A stretch of 64,000 nucleotides of DNA. Origin: Nostoc sp. 106C. Its GTDB lineage: Bacteria > Cyanobacteriota > Cyanobacteriia > Cyanobacteriales > Nostocaceae. This document shows positions 56,008 through 64,000 of the stretch, in pieces. Made by a program: the position numbers and the translations under genes. Position 1 is the first letter of the stretch. Every line of letters begins with the position of its first letter. Where the stretch lies: the NCBI RefSeq assembly GCF_002154725.1, contig NZ_MTAW01000147.1, positions 26,245-90,244 of the forward strand, given 5' to 3'. Under the pieces are notes generated by a model. It made no database searches, had not been told where the DNA came from, and worked only from the letters and a program-made list of their open reading frames with translations.

Positions 56008-56940
56008 TTAGTATCGTGATAAAAAACGTTTGAGTCTGTGTGGAATTTCCCCAGGATTACGATAACCTAAACCCAGTAACCTAACTGTATATGGAAGATG
56101 TCCTTCTGGAGCGTCAAGACTAAAAATAGCCTCTTCGTATCTACGCCATTCACTGTTGACAAGATTTACCAGCCAACCAACGCGATCGCCAAAGCGTTTA
56201 AAATCTTCTTTAGAATCTTGCCATATTTGTTTTTGAACACTAAAACCAAATTTGCTATCACTATATTTTATCCAAAGGTTGTTAATAATTCGCAAGTCAT
56301 GGCGTTGCAATCGCTTAATTTCTCCATCGTCTAACCAACTTTCTTCTTCTCGTTCAGATATTCTCAGCATATAGATATAGGTTTCTTTATCCGCTTCCTG
56401 CCATTTATTTTCGGCTAACAAATCCCGCAATTTACTGTAGTTTATACCCGAAGTAGGAGATACAAGGGTTAATTCAGCTTCCAGTTGAGAAAATTGCGAT
56501 CGCAAACTTGATAAAGATTCTAAAATATCCTTTTGTGAATCACTTTCAGGAAATGCTGGATTTTTTTGAAGATGCAATAATTGCGATAATTGTCCTTTAA
56601 GTTGTGCTAATTCTTCAATAATCTGAAAATTTATAGTTGATTCAGGTAGATTATCTTTAAAGTTTTGGATTCTAGTCTGAGCATCATTAGCAACTTTTTC
56701 AGCTTCTATTGCAGTTCTTTCAGCAGATTCAAGCTTTTCTTTGGTAAGTTGAACTTCGGATTTCAATGAATGTATTTCTGTTTGAAAATTCTGAATGCTT
56801 GATTCTAAAATTTGGATATTACTAGCTTTTATATTTTTTAACTCTTCTTGTAACTCCTCTTTTGCACGGCTGAGTTCTTCTATTGCTCTTTCGTAGTATC
56901 CTAATGGCGTTTTCCAGTCACCAACATCAATATTATTCAT
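56008..56940 (-). CDS. Coiled-coil protein with C-terminal GUN4 domain
   Basis: The 310-residue protein begins with the module DWKTPLGYYERAIEELSRAKEELQEEL, shared with the neighbouring gene at 57004. A long coiled coil (about 25-150) follows and the C-terminal 145 residues are a GUN4-like domain: NYSKLRDLLAENKWQEADKET, then LRIINNLWIKYSDSKFGFSVQKQIW and FGDRVGWL. GUN4 proper binds porphyrins and stimulates Mg-chelatase; proteins with GUN4 fused to coiled coils or kinases are common in cyanobacteria and may be sensors. Porphyrin binding here is untested. It has the same transcription direction as the next two genes upstream. Confidence 0.83.
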   Translation of the reverse strand: MNNIDVGDWKTPLGYYERAIEELSRAKEELQEELKNIKASNIQILESSIQNFQTEIHSLKSEVQLTKEKLESAERTAIEAEKVANDAQTRIQNFKDNLPESTINFQIIEELAQLKGQLSQLLHLQKNPAFPESDSQKDILESLSSLRSQFSQLEAELTLVSPTSGINYSKLRDLLAENKWQEADKETYIYMLRISEREEESWLDDGEIKRLQRHDLRIINNLWIKYSDSKFGFSVQKQIWQDSKEDFKRFGDRVGWLVNLVNSEWRRYEEAIFSLDAPEGHLPYTVRLLGLGYRNPGEIPHRLKRFLSRY

Positions 56941-57003
56941 AAAAACCTTTCTTACTTTTTATATGACAAAATATAACTATGATAATGTTAGATAATTACA
57001 ATA

Positions 57004-57642
57004 TTAGGGTCTTAGCTTATCTGCTGCTCCAACTCTCACAGTATGATGCCATATATCACCACGTTGCCATACACAGTATGTATCGTATCTTCCATCCTTC
57101 ATATAGTGAAATCTCATCCAATGTTGATCATCTCTTGCTTGTAATAATGATGCAGCTTTAACCCGAATATCGTCATGCCATGTATCATCAATTCTCCAAA
57201 CTTGTAAACAATGATGATTGACACTATCAAGTTGACGAAATCTTATCCAATTTTTATCATCTTTCCCACGTAACATTAGGGCTTTATGAGCAACAATTGA
57301 ACCATTTTTAATACCATCTTTGACAGAAGCAATTTCTGTAATAGCAGAGTCGGCGTACTTTTGTATTTTTATTAACGAATTTTCTATGACTTGTTTAGTA
57401 TTTTTTAAGTCTGCTTTTGTAGTTTCTAGTTCTTGTTTAGTCGCTTTAAGTTCTGCTTGTGTAGCCTCTAGTTCTTGTTTAGTAGCTTTAAGTTCTGCTT
57501 TCAAATTTGCATAATCAGACTGAATTTCCCTAATATTCTGTAATTCTGCTTGTAATTCCTCCTGTGTGCGTCTTAATTCCTCTATCGCTGTTTCGTAATA
57601 TCCTAAAGGCGTTTTCCAGTCTCTTGAATCAGTTTTATTCAT
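57004..57642 (-). CDS. Coiled-coil protein with repeated C-terminal WxRF/VW module
   Basis: The 212-residue protein shares its N-terminus (DWKTPLGYYETAIEELRRTQEELQAEL) with the GUN4 protein encoded downstream. Next comes a regular heptad array KATKQELEATQAEL, ETTKADLKNTKQ, encoded by about 21-base repeats. The C-terminal 95 residues contain two similar units: DDKNWIRFRQLDSVNHHCLQVWRIDDTWHDDIRVKAA and DDQHWMRFHYMKDGRYDTYCVWQRGDIWHHTVRVGAA. That module is not recognised; its aromatic-rich repeats suggest a small beta structure. The shared N-terminus suggests a common partner or anchor for the two proteins. Confidence 0.75.
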   Translation of the reverse strand: MNKTDSRDWKTPLGYYETAIEELRRTQEELQAELQNIREIQSDYANLKAELKATKQELEATQAELKATKQELETTKADLKNTKQVIENSLIKIQKYADSAITEIASVKDGIKNGSIVAHKALMLRGKDDKNWIRFRQLDSVNHHCLQVWRIDDTWHDDIRVKAASLLQARDDQHWMRFHYMKDGRYDTYCVWQRGDIWHHTVRVGAADKLRP

Positions 57643-57660
57643 AAAAAACCTATAATTAAT

Positions 57661-58548
57661 TTATTTACTTGTCAAAAAGTTTTGTGAATGCTGAGGCTTT
57701 AATAAGGAATCTTCTGTATGAGCATAATCTCTCCTCGTTTTTCTCCAAAACTCACATAATAAACCATACTTTAGCCAGTCTTCAATAGCTCGTCTTTTCA
57801 ATTCTGGGGATCTTTTAACTAAAGCAGCCATTCTCGCTGCATTTAGTTGAAGTTGTCCATAAGTTTTTAATACTTCATCTATTGAACTCTTCTCACTTAA
57901 TTTGCTTAGTTCATAGCATTGATTTAATTCATAAAGCTCAACGTCAGATAGCATAGCACCAGACTTCATACCTATATTTAACCTCTGCCTACATTTATCA
58001 AAAGGGTTCGGTAGAGTATGAGCCGTATACTTTTTGAATTCATTCCGAATTGCTTCTATATTTCTCTCTATCATTATGTCTATGTTATCTAATAATTGAT
58101 TTGCATCTTGAAAAAATTTGTCTTCTAAAATATTAATTTCATCAATAATATTTTGAAAACTTGCTTCTGTCTGACTCAAAGCTTTCATTACAGCCAAAGA
58201 AATTTGATTTATTCTATTTTCTACATAAGCATCAACTTCACCAACAGTCTCTCTTACATCTCTGAGAGCCGATTCACGTATTTCATCAATTTCTTGAAGA
58301 TTTTTCTTAAGTTTCTGATCGGCATTATCTAGCAGAGACTCAATATCAGCTTTTACCTGAGTTTTTAATTGCTCAGTTTGTTTTATTCGTTGTTCAGCTA
58401 TATAGTCTAGCTTGTCAGCTAAAGGGTTAACTTTTTTATCAAACAATTCGTTTATTTCTTTGCTGCTCAATTTCACAAAATCCCGTGAAACCTTCTTTGC
58501 TGAACGCTCTAACTTTTTAACAAAACCACCAAAAATCCATCCCAGCAT
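57661..58548 (-). CDS. Long coiled-coil protein, function unknown
   Basis: The 295-residue protein starts with a short hydrophobic and basic segment (MLGWIFGGFVKKLERSAKKVSRDF), then is almost entirely helical with heptad-like spacing (QLKTQVKADIESLLDNADQKLKKNLQEIDEI; VENRINQISLAVMKALSQTEASFQNIIDEINILEDKF). The last 90 residues are a more compact helical region (ELNQCYELSKLSEKSSIDEVLKTYGQLQLNAARMAALVKRSPELKRRAI). No known family is recognised. It is the first gene of the three-gene group with the two DWKTPLGYYE proteins (gaps of 18 and 63 bases). AGGA precedes the start. Confidence 0.72.
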   Translation of the reverse strand: MLGWIFGGFVKKLERSAKKVSRDFVKLSSKEINELFDKKVNPLADKLDYIAEQRIKQTEQLKTQVKADIESLLDNADQKLKKNLQEIDEIRESALRDVRETVGEVDAYVENRINQISLAVMKALSQTEASFQNIIDEINILEDKFFQDANQLLDNIDIMIERNIEAIRNEFKKYTAHTLPNPFDKCRQRLNIGMKSGAMLSDVELYELNQCYELSKLSEKSSIDEVLKTYGQLQLNAARMAALVKRSPELKRRAIEDWLKYGLLCEFWRKTRRDYAHTEDSLLKPQHSQNFLTSK

Positions 58549-58768
58549 TGTGCATCATTCCTGAAGTGATTGTTTACTGGTATACAGTCTCAAAAATAAC
58601 ATCCTTAAAAAAATGTGTCGAGTAGTTAGAAAGTTTTAAATAATTAAGTACAATTTCGGATGCTATTGATATATATGATTACTAAAAGTTACTTACTAAT
58701 ATGGCGCGATCGCTTGGATTTGATATGATTGAGCATCGGTTAATACTCTCTCTTACTGATACTCATTT

Positions 58769-59701
58769 ATGCGCCTGTCAGCATTAATCAATATGCCGCG
58801 ATTTTTAAAGTTAATTGTAAATATAGTAATCTTGGGAGCGTTGTTATTTTGCACCCAGCGAGTTTGGGCACAAGATTGGCGTCCAGTTCGAGGTGGTATC
58901 CCTTTTGGTATAAGTGGTATGGCTCTTGTTGAGCAACAAAGCAATTCCCTAAATTTTCTTATTGTCCATGACAATAAAAAACCTAATCAAGGTCGTCTAG
59001 CAATTATTCGTATCAAAGGTAAAAATCAACCTGAATATTTTGCATTGAACTGGCCAAGTAAGGCAGAACTACCAAATGATTTAGAGGCGTTAACATCTAT
59101 TCCCGGAACTAACAATACTTCTTTTATAGCCTTAAGTAGTTCAGGAAAAGCGTATTATATTAAATTAGAGTCTGATAAAAAAACTATCTCAGTTATCAAA
59201 GAATTTAGTCTACCAGTATTTCCCCAAGGTAGTAATTTTGAGGCATTTTCCCTACAAGATATAGATGGTAAATTAGTTGCTGTTTGGGCGCATCGAGGTG
59301 AAGCAGAACAGCCAGCAACTCTTTATTGGGGATTGCTTGACCTGGCTAAATATCAAATCATTCTTACAAGTTCTACCAATCTAAAAGTACCATTTCCTAC
59401 TGGTAATGTTCGTCATATTTCGGATATAAAAGTAGACCCGACGGGAGTTGTATTTATTAGTGCAGCCAGCGATCCTGGAGATGATGGACCCTTTCAATCA
59501 GCTGTATATATTGCTGGTTCTCTGGGATATCGTGGTAACAAAATAGTATTCAAGCAAAATCCTCAACTTGTACCGCTTTACCGTTCTGACTACCACAAAA
59601 TTGAAGGGATAGAACTTGTTCCTGGCGCAGAAGGCGGTGTAATTGTTGCTACTGATGATGAAAATTTTGGTTCTTCTGTGTACATTGTCGGTGGAGAATG
59701 A
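58769..59701 (+). CDS. Secreted hypothetical protein, propeller-like
   Basis: The 310-residue protein has an N-terminal signal peptide (hydrophobic LKLIVNIVILGALLFCT, cleavage probably near VWAQDW at about 35). The mature part is rich in beta strands with repeated patterns (GISGMALVEQQSNSLNFLIVHDNK; LEALTSIPGTNNTSFIALSSSGKAYYIKL; ISDIKVDPTGVVFISAASD; IEGIELVPGAEGGVIVATDDE), fitting a beta-propeller or esterase-like-phytase fold. No catalytic motif is recognised. A TTTATCGGCGTTTATCGGCG repeat follows the stop codon. The second methionine (58793) is an alternative start. Confidence 0.78.
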   Translation: MRLSALINMPRFLKLIVNIVILGALLFCTQRVWAQDWRPVRGGIPFGISGMALVEQQSNSLNFLIVHDNKKPNQGRLAIIRIKGKNQPEYFALNWPSKAELPNDLEALTSIPGTNNTSFIALSSSGKAYYIKLESDKKTISVIKEFSLPVFPQGSNFEAFSLQDIDGKLVAVWAHRGEAEQPATLYWGLLDLAKYQIILTSSTNLKVPFPTGNVRHISDIKVDPTGVVFISAASDPGDDGPFQSAVYIAGSLGYRGNKIVFKQNPQLVPLYRSDYHKIEGIELVPGAEGGVIVATDDENFGSSVYIVGGE

Positions 59702-59785
59702 AAAACCGCCGATGAATACAGATAAACGCCGATAAATCATCTGCGTTTATCGGCGTTTATCGGCGGTCAAATATTTACATTTCTA

Positions 59786-60877
59786 CTACACATTAAATCG
59801 GAATAACATCACATCGCCTTCTTTGACAATATATTCTTTGCCTTCACTTCTCACTAATCCTTTTTCCTTCGCAGCATTCATTGAACCAGTCGCTACTAAA
59901 TCATCATAAGCAACGGTTTCAGCGCGAATAAATCCCCGTTCAAAATCAGAGTGAATTACACCGGCTGCTTGCGGTGCAGACATTCCTGCGTGAATTGTCC
60001 AAGCGCGGGTTTCTTTAGGTCCACTGGTAAAATATGTCCGCAAGCCTAACAGGGTGTAAGTAGCACGAATCAAAGATTTTAAACCGCCTTCTTCTACACC
60101 TAAAGATGCAAGGAAATCAGCTTTATCTTCTTCTGGTAATTCCACCAGTTCGGCTTCTACTTGGGCGGAAACTATGACGACTTGAGCATTTTCGCTAGAT
60201 GCTATTTGCCGCACTTTCTCGACAAAATCATTACCAGTTGCTAAGTCATCCTCAGAAACATTAGCAGCGTAAATAATTGGTTTATTTGTCAGCAGTCCTA
60301 ACCCTTTAATAATCTCTGCTTCTTCTTCAGTTAAACTCACCTGTCGAACTGATTTACCTTCATTTAAAGCAGCAGCTAATTTTTCTAAAACTGTGACTTC
60401 AAATTGTGCATCTTTACTAGTACGTGCTTGTTTGCGGGTGCGGTCAATTCGGCGCTCAATTTGTGCTAAATCTGATAAACCAAGCTCTAAATTAATGATT
60501 TCAATATCTCGTGCTGGGTCAACAGAACCAGCGACGTGAATAATATCATCATTTTCAAAACAACGCACCACATGAACAATTGCATCTACTTCCCGGATGT
60601 GAGACAGAAATTGATTTCCTAGTCCCTCACCCTGGCTTGCACCTTTAACCAAACCGGCAATATCGACAAACTCAACACGTGCTGGGATAATTTGTGCTGA
60701 ACCGGCAATGTTTGAGAGAACATTTAAGCGCTCATCTGGTACTGCGACAACGCCGACATTTGGTTCAATGGTGCAAAAAGGGAAGTTAGCTGCTTCGGCT
60801 TTGGCGTTAGCAACCACAGCATTAAATAAAGTAGATTTACCGACGTTGGGAAGTCCGACAATTCCGGCTCGTAGCAT
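59786..60877 (-). CDS. ychF: Ribosome-binding GTPase/ATPase YchF
   Basis: A 363-residue OBG-family P-loop protein with all landmarks: G1 GLPNVGKSTLFNA, G3 DIAGLVKGASQGEGLGNQF, the YchF form NVSED in place of NKxD (favouring ATP), a coiled-coil insert, and the C-terminal TGS-like domain (TSGPKETRAWTIHAGMSAPQAAGVIHSDFERGFIRAE). The length equals the usual 363-365 residues. It is conserved in all domains of life and acts in the cytoplasm at the ribosome. A housekeeping gene, so a good anchor for synteny. Confidence 0.97.
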   Translation of the reverse strand: MLRAGIVGLPNVGKSTLFNAVVANAKAEAANFPFCTIEPNVGVVAVPDERLNVLSNIAGSAQIIPARVEFVDIAGLVKGASQGEGLGNQFLSHIREVDAIVHVVRCFENDDIIHVAGSVDPARDIEIINLELGLSDLAQIERRIDRTRKQARTSKDAQFEVTVLEKLAAALNEGKSVRQVSLTEEEAEIIKGLGLLTNKPIIYAANVSEDDLATGNDFVEKVRQIASSENAQVVIVSAQVEAELVELPEEDKADFLASLGVEEGGLKSLIRATYTLLGLRTYFTSGPKETRAWTIHAGMSAPQAAGVIHSDFERGFIRAETVAYDDLVATGSMNAAKEKGLVRSEGKEYIVKEGDVMLFRFNV

Positions 60878-60920
60878 TTTAAATTTTAGATTTTGGCTTA
60901 CCTTACATTACCAAGATAAT

Positions 60921-61142
60921 TCAAACAGGTTCAGGAATTGTTTGGGGTATTGGTTCTGGAACTGTTTGCGGAATCGGCCCTGGTACAGGCTGGGGAATAG
61001 GCGCAGGTACGGGTTCGGGTACAGGCCCTGGTACAGGCTGGGGAATGCTTGGCCCTGGGATAGGTTCAGGACTGGGTAAAGGATTTGGCCCAGGATTGGG
61101 AATTTGAGGTTCTGGTATAGAAATAGCAGTAGGTTTAATCAT
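60921..61142 (-). CDS. Possible short proline-rich repeat protein
   Basis: A 73-residue frame encoding MIKPTAISIPEPQIPNPGP and then repeats of the type PVPGPIPQ/PVPEPIPQ. It is made of tandem GT-rich DNA repeats (GGTACAGGCTGGGGAAT type). The codon frame is kept through all repeats and the N-terminal 15 residues are not repetitive, which speaks for a gene, but there is no clear ribosome-binding site and no known family. It lies upstream of ychF on the same strand, 43 bases away. It could equally be a non-coding tandem repeat. Confidence 0.4.
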   Translation of the reverse strand: MIKPTAISIPEPQIPNPGPNPLPSPEPIPGPSIPQPVPGPVPEPVPAPIPQPVPGPIPQTVPEPIPQTIPEPV

Positions 61143-61596
61143 GGAAAGTCTAAATTAAATTATTCGACCTTCCCAACCTAGATGACAACTTAAGCTGCTG
61201 ACATCTTCCTAAATGGTCATTTGTCAATAGTCAATGGTCATTGGTTAGCACAAGTTTAATTATTTTAGCGAATGCGATCGCACTGCCAACTACGCTCAAT
61301 TTTTCCATCCCCACAACAGATAAATCCTTGCTTTGCTGCCTACCCGCCAGAGAATCAATTCTCTGACTAATAGCTATACGGAAGTTTTTTAAGGTAAAGA
61401 AGCTGAAATCAGTGAATCTGAAATAAAAAGCTAATACGATTAGTGACAAGTTAAGGAAAAGCAGGATTTGTCAAGGGGAGAGGAAAAAGGGATAAATCAA
61501 GGGGTTGAGATATCAGATACAGCAGAATTCAATTGCCTGCAAAGAAAAGTCTGGGTCGAGGCTCTCTCAACCCTTGCAAACTTTTGTAGTCTATTT
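61143..61596. other. Intergenic region, no gene recognised
   Basis: 454 bases between the proline-rich frame and moeA. A short repeat GTCATTTGTCAATAGTCAATGGTCATTGG lies at about 61214-61242, related to the heptamer-type AATGGTC repeats. One HIP1 site is near 61275. A minus-strand frame here has no gene-like features. Confidence 0.5.
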
Positions 61597-62835
61597 TTAC
61601 AACAATGTTTGTAAAACTTGCACCTCTTCACCTGGAGAAATTAAAGTTTTCCCCACAGGAATAACAGCTAAGGCATCGGTTTGAGCTAGGTTAATTAAAT
61701 TGCCAGAACTGTGACTACCAGCAGCTTTGTGAAACTCATAAATGCCATCAATTAACTGTAATTTACCCCAAACATAAGTTTCGCGCTTGCCATCCGATCG
61801 CAATTCTTGATGCGATCGCACTTTCACAAATGCTGTTTCCCAACCGTCAGCCAATCCAGAAAGTTTTTTAATTACTGGCTGCACAAATCGCAAAAAAGTC
61901 ACCAACACAGCCGCCGGGTTTCCAGGTAAACCAAAGTAGAGTGCTGAGTTGTGAGTGGAAAAGGTAGCGACAGTCAGGGGTTTTCCTGGCCTCATAGCCA
62001 CAGCACGGATATGAATTTTTGCTCCTAGTTTTTCTAGAATTTGGTCAACATAATCATAATCCCCTACGGAAACCCCACCAGAGGAGATAACTATATCCGC
62101 GTTGGCTATAGCGTAGGCGATCGTTTTCTCAAGATCTGCTGGCTCATCCTTAACAATGCCTAACATTAATGGTTCTGCACCACTCTGTTTTACCAAAGCA
62201 GCGATCGCATATCCATTGGAATCGACAATTTGCCCTGCTGCTAGAGGTTGATCAAGCGTTACTAACTCATCACCTGTAGAAAATATTGCTACACGGGGAC
62301 GACGGTAAACACTAAGTTGGGAAGACTGGGCTGCTGCTAACACAGCAATTTCTGCGGCATTTAATTTAATTCCTGCTGGTAATAATTGTGCCCCAGCTTG
62401 GTAAAAAGATGCTTTGTGCCTGACAAATTCTTGTGGTTGTGGTGCAGCGAGGATATAGACGTGGTTTTCTTCTGGCCTTGTTCTCTCTTGCATGACTACA
62501 GTATCGGCACCCTTAGGCATCACTGCACCTGTAAAAATTCGTGCAGCTTGACCCTGTTGAATTGTAGACTGGGGCTGATATCCCGCAGGAATTTCCTCCA
62601 CAATTTCCAAAACTGCTGGCTGTTCGATGCTACAGTGCTGCACATCTGAGTAACGCACTGCATAACCATCCATTGCCGAATTATCCCAATGGGGAAAGTC
62701 CAGTTTGCTGGTGACAGGTGTGGCGAGAATTCGACCATCAGCTGCTACTAAATCTACAACTTCTGTATCACCCTGGTTATTTAGTGGCTGCACTAAATTT
62801 AAAATAACTGCTTCTGTATCGCTGACTGATAACAT
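61597..62835 (-). CDS. moeA: Molybdopterin molybdotransferase MoeA
   Basis: The 412-residue length is typical of the family. It has LDFPHWDNSAMDGYAVR (family SAMDGYA), IFTGAVMPKGADTVVMQE, RPRVAIFSTGDELV, the MoCF domain motif ISSGGVSVGDYDYV and the MRPGKPLTVATF segment followed by GLPGNPAAVLVTF. It inserts molybdenum into adenylylated molybdopterin, the last step of cofactor synthesis, needed for nitrate reductase. All domains are present. HIP1 sites lie within and just upstream of the gene. It is a housekeeping or assimilatory gene with no evident link to the HGL locus. Confidence 0.96.
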   Translation of the reverse strand: MLSVSDTEAVILNLVQPLNNQGDTEVVDLVAADGRILATPVTSKLDFPHWDNSAMDGYAVRYSDVQHCSIEQPAVLEIVEEIPAGYQPQSTIQQGQAARIFTGAVMPKGADTVVMQERTRPEENHVYILAAPQPQEFVRHKASFYQAGAQLLPAGIKLNAAEIAVLAAAQSSQLSVYRRPRVAIFSTGDELVTLDQPLAAGQIVDSNGYAIAALVKQSGAEPLMLGIVKDEPADLEKTIAYAIANADIVISSGGVSVGDYDYVDQILEKLGAKIHIRAVAMRPGKPLTVATFSTHNSALYFGLPGNPAAVLVTFLRFVQPVIKKLSGLADGWETAFVKVRSHQELRSDGKRETYVWGKLQLIDGIYEFHKAAGSHSSGNLINLAQTDALAVIPVGKTLISPGEEVQVLQTLL

Positions 62836-62863
62836 AGCGATCGCCTGGTATTAAAGCTATTCT

Positions 62864-63109
62864 TTACATTGTCACACTAGCTATTTCCTTAGTGCAGCAA
62901 GCTTGCAGCAACCATCTATTAGATTGCTGATCTAGCGCTGGTAAGACACGAAAATTAAAAACATCCTGCCATACTTCCACCCCATGCTGGGCGATCAGGA
63001 TTGTTTGCAGTTCTCTAAACTGCTGGTAATCACGGTCATTAATGGCACTTAACATGGGAATGATTGTGCTAACTGAGATCTGTGCAGCTTTTGTGCGGAT
63101 AAATTTCAT
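62864..63109 (-). CDS. Small hypothetical protein
   Basis: A protein of about 81 residues. The ATG at 63109 (MKFIRTKAAQ), with AGAGGA 10 bases upstream, is preferred to the longer frame from 63160. The N-terminal part is basic (KFIRTKAAQ); the rest is helical with conserved-looking RDYQQFRELQTILIAQHGVEVWQDVFNFRVLPALDQQS. No domain is recognised. It lies 28 bases upstream of moeA on the same strand and may be co-transcribed. Confidence 0.65.
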   Translation of the reverse strand: MKFIRTKAAQISVSTIIPMLSAINDRDYQQFRELQTILIAQHGVEVWQDVFNFRVLPALDQQSNRWLLQACCTKEIASVTM

Positions 63110-63429
63110 TTTCGGTAATCCTCTAAAATACAAATAATTTACATAAGTGATGATTTTCACCTACTACGTTCTTTGGCTTTTGGTAAGTATTTCACAGATC
63201 GATTCTGTATTAGTTGACCAGATCTCATTTGTAATTTTGGTCTTTGTGGTTGGTTTTCCTTAATCATGCTGTTTAACTGAGTTGCTTTTTTTCGTTTTTT
63301 GAACACCCAGGCAGGAGCTAACCGCTCACTTCAATATTAAGCATATTTGCAATATTTTATTCCGTATACCTAAATAAAAATACTTAATTAATCTGGATAT
63401 TTTGAAAGAATACCCTAAAAATCTTACAC
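63110..63429. other. Intergenic, AT-rich
   Basis: No gene is supported. A TTGAAA-like box with AT-rich sequence downstream (about 63400-63425) could be the promoter for the structured region that follows, but this is a weak call. Confidence 0.4.
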
Positions 63430-63622
63430 CTCCTCTGCTCTAAGGCAGTGAGTGTAGTGGGTTCAGCACTGCTTTAAGATTGGCTTCAGCCTACTGCGAC
63501 TTAGAGTTTGTAGATATAAGACGTGGAGCTGCTTATAGCAAAGGGTAGCTATATTGGTTCAGAAGGTAGAAGGAACCCACGTTTAAAAGTGTGGAATTGA
63601 AGTCAGACCGGAAGCGGAGCAG
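63430..63622 (+). ncRNA. Candidate structured RNA, possibly related to IS605/TnpB right-end RNA
   Basis: Nested inverted repeats allow a compact fold. A 10-bp stem TAAGGCAGTG / CACTGCTTTA with one G-U pair encloses a 16-base loop (about 63441-63476). Then come a GGC-TTCA-GCC hairpin, a long-range pair ACGTGG (63521) / CCACGT (about 63577) enclosing GGTTC / GGAACC, and a final CCAC...GTGG hairpin followed by AATTGAAG. CGGAG-CAG-CTCCG follows at about 63616. The end GAAGGAACCCACGTTTAAAAGTGTGG recalls the GAAGCCCCCACCTTTAAAGG type of right-end guide RNA hairpin of cyanobacterial IS200/IS605 elements, from memory. No tnpB gene or remnant is seen upstream. Strand and ends are estimates. Confidence 0.4.
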
Positions 63623-64000
63623 CTCCGGCTTTACGCTGTTTTTCTCGCGCCTCGCGTCTCGAAACACTTCTTTTTTTGACTGGGCTTTAGACCCAGAATT
63701 AAAGTTTTGATTGATATTCCCAGCCTTCTGCCGTCTGCTCTCGTCCCTCTACCTTTCTTTATAAAAATGTATTATTTAATACTATTTGTTAAATATATAC
63801 TGTTGAAAACCAACTATTTCTTCTGGTGCCACATTTTTAGAACCAACAAACAGATATTCCTATAAAAGTTGGGTGGGGAAAGGATGTACAGAAGGGTAAA
63901 CCCAACTGCACACTTACTAAATCAGTAAGTAAGTAGGCACGAAAAAACCAAACTATGTGAAGATAAGTAAATACGGAGAATGTATCTACCGAGGTAACAA
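63623..64000. other. Intergenic, nothing certain
   Basis: TTCTCGCGCCTCGCGTCTCGAAACAC followed by a T-run (63671-63677) and a CTGGG / CCCAG hairpin (63681-63697) form minor structure. The last 250 bases show no gene start or RNA gene. A gene may begin beyond the window. Confidence 0.45.

Noticed and set aside
60708..61079. A 123-residue plus-strand frame over the ychF start and proline-rich repeat
   Set aside because: It is antisense to ychF and to the repeat, with low-complexity W/R/G-rich translation.
63430..63622. Structured region considered as a type V-K tracrRNA
   Set aside because: No cas12k, tns genes or CRISPR repeats are seen nearby, and the long conserved 5' part of known V-K tracrRNAs is not recognised.

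Overview
This window comes from a filamentous, heterocyst-forming cyanobacterium of the Nostoc/Anabaena type. It is AT-rich and dotted with HIP1 octamers (GCGATCGC) and with intergenic repeats typical of that group. Its core is the heterocyst glycolipid (HGL) locus. From memory, the gene order closely follows all5341 to all5359 of Anabaena PCC 7120.

Layout. Positions 1-921 hold the C-terminus of a secreted calcium-binding repeat protein. From 1.9 to 10.6 kb, on the minus strand, is the glycosylation and export arm: hglT, two related membrane GT2 glycosyltransferases, a DUF2141 protein, the epimerase hgdA, the permease hgdC and the adaptor hgdB. From 11.5 to 19.1 kb is an accessory island: a ParB-like protein fused to a degenerate methylase, a DUF559 nuclease, a hypothetical protein, a CHAT-protease/STAND/TPR protein and a small membrane protein. 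From 19.9 to 36.6 kb, on the plus strand, is the lipid synthase arm: a small conserved-looking gene, hglE, a KR-DH gene, hglD, hglC, hglA and hglB. Then come a CAT-like acyltransferase, a small gene, a TspO-like membrane protein and hetI, the phosphopantetheinyl transferase expected to activate the HGL carrier proteins.

From 39.5 to 64 kb the content is mixed: an alpha/beta hydrolase, an RpaA-type response regulator, a hydroxylase-SDR fusion, a divergent pair (pentapeptide membrane protein and trypsin/LamG protein), the remnant of an ftsH gene, a His-rich lipoprotein, an ABM protein, a zinc-type dehydrogenase, a GNAT enzyme coupled to a hybrid histidine kinase, a three-gene coiled-coil/GUN4 group, ychF and moeA. 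The last 0.9 kb has no gene but can fold into a compact RNA-like structure.

How the genes work together. HglE, the KR-DH protein, HglD/HglC, HglA and HglB resemble the bacterial PUFA-synthase machinery. They should build and reductively release a long-chain polyol. HglT glycosylates it, HgdA supplies or alters the sugar nucleotide, and HgdB/HgdC take part in depositing the glycolipid layer.

Most notable: hetN and the alr5348-type ketoreductase are missing from their usual places; one KR domain is split between two genes; HglC carries a CLF-like domain lacking the active-site Cys; the second GT2 paralogue has lost its DxD motif; an ftsH fossil sits directly upstream of the lipoprotein gene; a PGBD-like segment is nested in a LamG domain; and there is an orphan structured-RNA candidate at 63.4-63.6 kb. 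All family assignments rest on reading the sequence and on remembered family features; no database search was run.
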